A stretch of DNA of 64,000 bases. Source: Apostichopus japonicus (Eukaryota > Echinodermata > Holothuroidea > Aspidochirotida > Stichopodidae). The position numbers and the translations under genes are program-made. Where the stretch lies: positions 18,019,999-18,083,998 of the forward strand of contig NC_092565.1 in the NCBI RefSeq assembly GCF_037975245.1, written 5' to 3'. A model generated the notes under the pieces. That model searched no databases, was not told the DNA's origin, and saw nothing but the letters and a program-made list of their open reading frames with translations. Below are positions 37,801 through 64,000 of the stretch, one piece after another; position 1 is the stretch's first letter; the number at the start of each line of letters is the position of its first letter.

Positions 37801-39780
37801 TTATGTTAATAATATTGTATAGGTCTTAGTTTGGTCCCAAATGAGATGATGCAAGTTCTTGCATGTACGGCTGAGAGAAATCTTTGAAATATTGCACTAA
37901 TTTTGATATAACTGGAAATCAAAAAAGGAAATTTAAATTATGACGCTCGCCATGTAGCGAGTAGTATAATAATAGTATCAACTTGTAAATAACAAACATA
38001 TGGGTATATAAACTGACAAGTGCATGTATATAAATGTGATAAAGAAAAATTCCATATTAACAACAAAAGAGGGCCTGCATATAGGCTCTAGTAGAATTTT
38101 TTAGAGTAAAATAGACGACCGGTAAAGCGGGTTACCTTCTCTACCCCACAACAGAACATCAGTTCATTGGACACAAAGGACCCACCCACCCGTATACAAT
38201 GCTTCCAGGTTATATAATATCTTATATTTTCCTTCCATTAAGTTAGAAAGTATATCAGATTATTGGCAACTTAAACAAAAACAATTTTGAGGATAGTTTG
38301 TTGAGGAATAATTGACTTTTTATCTACGAATTTATTTAGTACACGAGAGACAAGGTGCATGGTTTAATGACAATATCATACAGAATAGCAAATATTCTTG
38401 CACTGCGATTCTTAAAATAAAGTTTGAGAGACGAGAAAAAATACACCTTAATATCTTCTTCGTCCTTATTTTGCATTTTGTCTATATTTACTGAGTTTCA
38501 TCAATAAATAAATAAATCGTATTACGTATTCTTTGTAGCTTACATGAGAGCAATGTATAAGATATTGTGTAAAAATGTATTTTTCCCTATAATTCTATTA
38601 ATTCATTAACCTAGTTAATGACATTCTGTAAACATGAAAGTGGGCCAACATTCTTAATGTATCAACAGATAACTTATAATCTCAAGTAAGAATACGAGTC
38701 TGAAGTAGTCACCCCCTTTCTCTGCCCCTCACCCCCCCCCCACCTCCCTGCAAATCGTCAGTTTGTACTTACAATGTCCACTGAGAGTGAATTCACTTTG
38801 TGGGTTAGATATAAGAGAAAACCCACCTTACATTCATTCAATATTTACATTATGTGGCCAATAACCCAATAGACTTCAAAGTGAAAAATGATTCCCTGAG
38901 TTCGGTAGATTAAAAATAGTTGCCTACCCTTGTCAAAGTTTGATACCTTTCTGTGTACCGTGATATATACTCTCATATTACAACACATTTGCTCTCCGTT
39001 TGTGTTACAAATGATCTGTTAAAGAACGGGAAGGACACACGTGCGCTCCATCAAGTGCTAAGATGCCCCCCCCCCTCCCCTTCCCGCAATGGGAAGAAAA
39101 CATAGGCCTATAATAGAGTTTTCTACTTGAAAAAATCGTGGTATACTTTTAGGTATATAAACTATAGTGATGCTACTCACACAGTAATAAAAAGTAGAGA
39201 TAAAGTGTAAGATCAACCAACCAAACAGATGACAAGTCATGGCATTGGTATACAGAATAGTAATGTCTTATAAGTATTTAGTTTGTAACGGATATAAATA
39301 AGTTTTCTCAACTAGCTATATTTTCTACGGGTTAAATTTGGCTGTGAAATAATGTCAGCCTAGATTTTACGTAAAATCCAAACGTGCAACAAGATTACAA
39401 GTGACCGCGTTAGTTAGTAAAAGATGGCATTTCCGGGCAATCCGGCAGTTTCGTAACTTTGACTGACACATTTTGTCGTCTGAATGAAAATATTTTTAGA
39501 AGTTTAAAGCCGAGATCAACTTTAAACTACAATAATAGTTGTTTTTATAGATCATTTGGGGTCAACACAGATGACCTTAACTGTGACAATCACATTATCG
39601 AATCATTACATAATCGCTTGAGTTGATGCACGTCCCAACGTCAACATATTATAATATACTTGTTTATATACCGCCCTCAAGTAGGCGGTACATATGAAAT
39701 CATACAGCAAGACGACCAATGAACCCAATTTAATGATGTTATTATTCAGTAGTGTTATTTCCTCTATCCTCGGCAGAGTA
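34870..39780. other. Intergenic stretch between the two genes
   Basis: No coding signal. Holds G/C runs (35618-35643, 37469-37482, 38720-38745, 39065-39080), (AAAT)n near 38505 and otherwise AT-rich sequence. Confidence 0.5.
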
Positions 39781-39932
39781 TATTGACTAAATACGTATTA
39801 GTGCAGCAACATAATGATTTAACACTTCCTAAACTTCCCTTCGTATTAATTTCCCTGAGAGCACCTTGGTTTATACTTTTTTTTGTTTTCCTCTTAGTCT
39901 ATTGGACTACGTATACTTTATCTCCTCTGCCA

Positions 39933-40520
39933 CCCGATTCTCAGTCTCCATTGCCAACCGATTCTCAGTCTCCATTGCCACCCGATTCTCAGTCTCCATT
40001 GCCACCCGATTCTCAGTCTCCATTGCCACCCGATTCTCAGTCTCCATTGCCACCCGATTCACAGTCTCTATTGCCATCCGATTCTCAGTCTCCATTGCCA
40101 CCCGATTCTCAGTCTCCATTGCCACCCGATTCTCAGTCTCCATTGCCACCCGATTCTCAGTCTCCATTGCCACCCGATTCTCAGTCTCCATTGCCACCCG
40201 TTTCTCAGTCTCCATTGCCACCCGATTATCAGTCTCCATTGCCACCCGTATCTCAGTCTCCATTGCCACACGATTATCAGTCTCCATTGCCACCCGATTC
40301 TCAGTCTCCATTGCCACCCGATTATCAGTCTCCATTGCCACCGATTCTCAGTCTCCATTGCCACCCGATTCTCAGTCTCCATCGCCACCCGATTCTCAGT
40401 CTCCATTGCCACCGATTCTGTTTTCATTGTTCCATTGCCACCGATTCACAGTCTCTATTGCCACCGATTCTCAGTGTCCATTGCCACCCGATTCTCAGTC
40501 TGCATTGCCGCCCGATTCTT
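39933..40520. repeat. 24-bp minisatellite, about 24 units
   Basis: Unit ccgattctcagtctccattg followed by ccac. Point changes and single-base losses after about 40340 shift the frame, so the long frames on both strands are by-products of a unit divisible by three. Confidence 0.95.
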
Positions 40521-40825
40521 ATGACTTTGTCAGTTAAAACTAGTGAAGGTGAGTACAGATGTATACATCTACGAGATATAGCTATTTCACTTTATAATTA
40601 GAAGTTTTGATTCGCAGGCAAATTTTAATTAAGTAAAACTAGTGAAAGTGTCAAGAGAAGAAAGGAACTCTCTCTTACCCGTCTGTAAGTGATAGTTGAC
40701 AGAATATACGGAGTCATTAGGGTACGCAAATTGACAATCACCCCCTTCCCTCTTACCCCCACAAAAAAGCATCAGAAAAACTGCAAAGATTGTCTGATCT
40801 TGATTATGGTGCGTAGTCATGTTTT

Positions 40826-41117
40826 TCACTGTGTTGTGTTAATTGATGTTTTCACTGTGTTGTGGTTATTTATGTTTATCACTGTGTTGTGTTTATTGAT
40901 GTTTTTCACAGTGTTGTGTTTATTGATGTTTTTCACTGTGTTGTGTTTATTGATGTTTTTCACTGTGTTGTGGTTATTTATGTTTTTCACTGTGTTGTGT
41001 TTATTGATGTTTTTCACAGTGTTTATTGATGTTGTGTTTTTCACTGTGTTGTGTTTATTGATGTTTTTCACAGTGTTGTGTTTATTGATGTTTTTCACTG
41101 TGTTGTGTTAATTGATG
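40826..41117. repeat. 27-bp minisatellite, about 11 units
   Basis: Unit built on cactgtgttgtgtttattga and tgttttt. It opens frames on both strands without coding features. Confidence 0.95.
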
Positions 41118-41119
41118 TG

Positions 41120-42055
41120 GTAACTGCAGGGAATTAAACCAAAAGGATGAAGAGAGGAAGGTAACATAAAGAAATAGTTATATAATGTACTTCATATACA
41201 CATCGGGGGAAATTAATTGGTACCTATACGAAAACAAAATTGTTTTGGGGGATTTATAAAATGTTTTTTTTTTATCATTTTTCACTAATTAATAATAACA
41301 ACCCTATACTAACGCAAGTAAAGGGTCCTATAAAACTTTTAACATTCAAACGTATAGGTCGGTTTTAACCTTCCATTAAACACAAGAATCCTTATCCCTA
41401 ACTTGATAAACGTTTAATACTTCTCTCGTCAGTGTAAACTACATAAGGTTAACTTAGAAACAATTTGGTCTTTGCCAAAATAATTTTGAAACGCACTGAT
41501 TTACATTTTTTGATTACGGAAGGAAAGCTAAGCCCTTCTTTAGTCCAGCATCGCCGACCCCGTAGTGTCAGCCGGTTAGGCGCCGTTAATATATCTCCCT
41601 CCCCAAGTTTATTTAAACTTTTTTAACTCTACCAGTTAGTTTTCCAGCGGGCCGAGGTTATTAATTGTCTCCTTTGGTTAAACAGTTTGTCTTACCAGAT
41701 CAAGTTATGTTAGCTGGGTGATGAAATATATGAGGTTTTGTGGTCATAAATTTTGGTATTATCTCCGTGATGCAGTAGGATAATGTGTATGTAAGGCGAG
41801 GAATTTAATACAAACACGTGGACAAGTTTTTGCCGAAAATACGTTTCACGTCAAAAGGGTAACATGCCTTCGTTTTTAAGTAGATCGTTCATATGGGTCG
41901 TTCGTGTATGTGCATAACAGTGATAATGATAAACTTGATCAGAAAACGATAACATAATAATGCGTCGATCCCTCAGTGTCCAAAGTTGCCTGTTCGGTGT
42001 GTAAGTTCGGTATGTTAAGCCGGCTACTACCTACTTAAAGAGTATAGTATTAGTA
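41120..42055. other. Intergenic stretch
   Basis: No coding or repeat signal recognised. Confidence 0.45.
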
Positions 42056-42058
42056 ACC

Positions 42059-42335
42059 GGTGCTGTGGCCGAGTGGATAAAGGCGGCGGCATTTGATTCC
42101 CGGCCGGGTCATAGTAGGGTGGGTTTTTCATCCAAGAGCAATCTACGGTTTTCCCATCTGAAATGACTTTCTGAATTGAAAAGATTCCAAATTTGAGTTA
42201 AAATGTTGAATTGGAGCCACCCGACGTGTAAGTTGTAATCCATAAGCCCTTGCGGGTTTCTCCAACATTTGTGGTCGCCTAAGCGTCGTAAAAATAACTG
42301 CTGATTATTATTAGATTATTATTATTATTATTAGA
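42059..42335 (+). mobile_element. tRNA-derived SINE with (ATT)n tail
   Basis: Head with Ser/Leu-tRNA-like A box (tgtggccgagtggataaagg) and a worn B box (gattcccggc). The body has gggtttttcatccaagagca and gtttctccaac. It ends gtcgtaaaaataactgctg then an (ATT)n tail at 42299-42334. Confidence 0.75.
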
Positions 42336-42382
42336 CTGGTTATACGGACGAGATCCTCCAGCTACAAAGAAAATCAGGACTG

Positions 42383-43215
42383 CAAACAACAGCAGGAAAT
42401 ACTTAGATCCCTGTACAACATTGTCTGTTCGGTATAGGCAATATTGACGAGAGTAGATATAATGTCATTCTGAACAGAAGATATCACAGGAAATACTTGG
42501 ATCTCTGTACAACATTGTCTGTTCTTTATACAGGCTATATTGACGAGAGTATAGATATAATGTCATTCTGAACCGAAGATGCCACAGGAAATACTTTGAT
42601 CCCTGTACAACATTGTATGTTCAGTATAGGCTATATTTACGAGAGTAGATATAATGTCATTCTGAACAGAAGATGCCACAGTAAATACTTTGATCCCTGT
42701 ACAACATTGTATGTTCAGTATAGGCTATATTTACGAGAGTAGATATAATGTCATTCTGAACAGAAGATGCCACAGGAAATACTTCGATCCCTGTACAACA
42801 TTGTATGTTCAGTATAGGCTATATTTACGAGAGTAGATATAATGTCATTCTGAACAGAAGATGCCACAGTAAATACTTCGATCCCTGTACAACATTGTAT
42901 GTTCAGTATAGGCTATATTTACGAGAGTAGATATAATGTCATTCTGAACAGAAGATGCCACAGTAAATACTTCGATCCCTGTACAACATTGTATGTTCAG
43001 TATAGGCTATATTTACGAGAGTAGATATAATGTCATTCTGAACAGAAGATGCCACAGGAAATACTTCGATCCCTGTACAACATTGTCTGTTTGGTATATA
43101 GGCTATACTGACAAGAACAGCAATAATGTCAAGCCGAACTGAAAATGACAGCGGGAATATTTGGATTCTGTGTAGGTATAATTTTATTCCGAAGAGAAGA
43201 TGCCACCGGAAATTC
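42383..43215 (+). repeat. 94-bp tandem array, about 8.5 units
   Basis: Unit contains gatccctgtacaacattgta, tataggctatatttacgaga and tgtcattctgaacagaagat. Central units are nearly identical; both ends are worn. Confidence 0.95.
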
Positions 43216-43821
43216 TTTGATTCACGTACAACATTGAAAGAGCATGAATGTGCACATGAAGTATTTATGTAAATTCGCCGAAGTTTATAAACTCAAATGC
43301 CTCTCGTAGGGGCTTTCGCGTTTGCAATTTGTTCTTTAATTACTACTTTCTCGATTTATTCTAAAGCTTTATTTTGTTTTGCATTATAACTTTCCATCGT
43401 CCAGGTCAAACCATGTAACATGTACCAGGGGTCCTTGACACGAGGGAAGGGGCGGCTTGATCCCTCACACGGCCAACAATTTCCGCAACAATGATTTTCA
43501 CGAGAAAGTGCAGTGTCCCAACATACACATTTCCGTCACATGTTATTTCAATTTGATTTAAAGATCGTCTAAAAAATAAACCCTTCATTTCAGCATGTAA
43601 AAGATGAAAAATCAGTGAATAGCAAGAAAAAGTGTCGTGAAAGAGGGAGGAATAATAATATATAAAAATATATTAATATTGCAAAGAAGAAATGATACAT
43701 TATTAAAGAGGAAATTATCATCATTGTCGATGCAACTATGCCAAGAAAAATAGACTAAACAAAATGCATACCATTGCGAATAACCAGTGAAACAGACCAG
43801 TATGTGACCAGCTTTATACAA

Positions 43822-44110
43822 GCCCCCCCCCCCCCCCGCGTTTTTTTTTCCCTGGACGAACGTGGGTTTCAGGTTTTTCACGAATATACATATTCGTTTG
43901 AAAATCAGAGTTAGGGTTTAGAAAGTGGGTTAGGGATCCAGATTCTATAAAAATGAAGGATTGTCGTTCATAAACTGGGGTCAAAACTAGGAAAAAAGAT
44001 TCAGAACATGTTTTTTGAAAAAGCGTCACATGTTTGGAATCCAGGGATTTGATTGGCCGATGCCCACGTTCGTCCTGGGGAAAAAAAATACGCGCCCCCT
44101 CCCCCCACCT
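43822..44110. mobile_element. Foldback element next to C tracts
   Basis: gcgtttttttttccctggac gaacgtggg (43838-43866) is the imperfect inverse of 44063-44094. The spacer is about 196 bp. No target duplication was identified because both outer ends run into C-rich tracts. Confidence 0.7.
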
Positions 44111-44505
44111 CTGCCGCCATCTCTCGTCCTCTTCTTATCCACGAACTGCCTCAGGTCGATCCAGATAAATGCCAAATCTGTCAAATGGTTTAAACCTGCA
44201 TGGGGCAGAAGATGATCGATTCGACAGTACGCCCTCTATACAGCCGGGATTACACCGACGATTGGAAATGACGTTTTTAGCATGATGACGTAATGTCTCA
44301 TGTGTGTCTCACTTAACGGTTCAAATTTTCCAGTATTCAAAATTACCATTTGTGCTTAACGATTAATATCCTGTTGCATATCTACATTCTAATCGCATAT
44401 GCATTTTAACTTTGGGTATATTTGAAAATCCTTTGAGTCCCCTCTCCGCGTGTAGTTATTATATGACTATTACGCTCTTTCCTAATTTTTTCAGCGTGCA
44501 AAACA

Positions 44506-44511
44506 CTTTTA
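44506..44511 (-). terminator. Candidate ATTAAA polyadenylation signal for the Skeletor-like gene
   Basis: tttaat on the plus strand (ATTAAA on the gene strand) lies about 150 bp past the stop. Two AATAAA hexamers occur farther on, at 43368-43373 and 43355-43360. The choice is uncertain without transcripts. Confidence 0.25.
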
Positions 44512-44658
44512 ATCAGTAATTTTTTTCAAATGTTCCGTCATTACTAGAACTTGTACATATCAAAAAACCAAAATAAAAATATATATATGAAAGGAGAAAA
44601 GAAATTGAAGCCTCTAGCATATAATGAAGCCAAACTTTTAGAAAGTGAAATGTAATTG

Positions 44659-63451
<18,793 letters not shown>

Positions 63452-63533
63452 GGTACTGAATTATAGATTTCTGTTGTGAATGCTAAATCTTTCGTGCTAG
63501 CTCAAGACTTAACCAACTTATTGTATGGTCGTG

Positions 63534-63919
63534 TGTGGCTGCTCTCAAGTAGTAACTCTACAAATATCATATACGTCTAATATGAATCATCACTCTGTTT
63601 TCCGCCCGTCCTCAATTCTAGAATCTCACCAATCCTTTTAAACAGGCCTTTCATACACGGGAAGCTATATAGCTGGCACCATTTTACAGAATTTGAATAT
63701 ATATACTGCTAAACCTGTGAGCGCGAGACTTAATCAATGGTCACGCATGGCTGCTCTCAAGTATAACTCTGCATATAGCCTAATATACGCCTACACGAAT
63801 CATCACACTGTTTTTGGCAACTTCCGTCCTTAATTCTAGAATGTCACCAATCCTTGTAAATAGGCCTTTCATACACGGGAAGCTACATAGCCGGTACCTT
63901 TGTGCAGAAGTTGAATATC
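63534..63919 (+). repeat. Two diverged direct copies of an upstream block
   Basis: About 170 bp at 63534-63703 recurs at 63747-63919, offset about 213 bp, sharing ggctgctctcaagta, ttctagaat, tcaccaatcct and cctttcatacacgggaagct. It lies directly upstream of the Skeletor-like gene, so the promoter region may be duplicated. Confidence 0.85.
63664..63672 (-). promoter_or_regulatory. Possible TATA box of the Skeletor-like gene
   Basis: The gene strand reads gctatatagc about 215 bp upstream of the ATG, inside the nearer copy of a duplicated upstream block. The farther copy has gctacatagc at the matching place. Position and sequence fit a TATA element; there is no direct evidence. Confidence 0.25.
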
Positions 63920-64000
63920 ATGTCTTTCAAGAATACAATCGTTCATTTTCAATGGCTGGAATGAATATATTGATCATACAAAGGTCTATACTTAAATTGG

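Noticed and set aside
39783-40601. A 272-codon plus-strand frame with a hydrophobic start and Pro-Asp-Ser-Gln repeats
   Set aside because: It lies over a 24-bp minisatellite that opens frames on both strands, single-base losses change the frame late in the array, and there is no domain or splice context.
40689-41111. Hydrophobic repeat frame over the 27-bp array
   Set aside because: Product of a repeat unit divisible by three; the opposite strand is equally open.

Overview
The window is animal nuclear DNA, AT-rich and dominated by non-coding sequence. It has spliced genes with GT-AG introns, DNA-transposon derivatives with terminal inverted repeats and target-site duplications, tRNA-derived SINEs, LINE and Penelope-like remnants, and many micro- and minisatellites. 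No bacterial or organellar features are present. An NK4/Nkx2-5-class homeobox gene beside a Skeletor-like (DM13-DM13-DOMON) gene suggests a marine invertebrate, possibly an ambulacrarian such as an echinoderm. The species is inference and was not determined.

Only two protein-coding genes are well supported, and they point toward each other. (1) Plus strand, 18931-33435: a two-exon NK2-class homeobox gene of the Nkx2-3/2-5/2-6 (tinman, NK4) type. It predicts 292 aa, with a 13.6-kb intron, a tyrosine at homeodomain position 54 and an NK2-specific domain. (2) Minus strand, 63451-44659: a 15-exon gene for an 897-aa Skeletor-like extracellular protein. It has a signal peptide, two DM13 domains, a DOMON domain and the Skeletor C-terminal module. 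A Ser/Thr-rich tail of nine 18-residue repeats follows, then a hydrophobic C-terminus that looks like a GPI-anchor signal. All exon phases were checked by hand and close without a frameshift or an internal stop.

Layout: 1-18.9 kb is gene-free. It holds a 489-bp inverted-repeat element (3799-4287), a SINE head, a LINE reverse-transcriptase remnant (about 4630-5160), a degenerate tetranucleotide array (8016-8541), foldback repeats (9185-9680) and G-quadruplex-like tracts. The homeobox intron (19.2-32.8 kb) holds an 11-copy tandem array (24.68-25.33 kb), a 2.2-kb composite transposon with nested elements (27.76-29.94 kb), an old array of about 105-bp period (30.5-31.8 kb) interrupted by a hAT-like MITE, and a CpG-bearing patch with four E2F-type sites just before exon 2. 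From 33.5 to 44.6 kb there are transposon fragments, three unrelated minisatellites and a SINE. The Skeletor-like gene fills 44.66-63.45 kb; its introns carry a 1.7-kb hAT-like element with a perfect 8-bp target duplication, several arrays, a 400-bp duplication and an antisense Penelope-like remnant.

The two genes show no evident functional link. No wholly new system was demonstrated. The best candidates for a second look are the CRE-bearing coding minisatellite in the Skeletor-like gene, the E2F-site patch in the homeobox intron, the ancient 105-bp array, and the sequence module shared by transposons with different ends.
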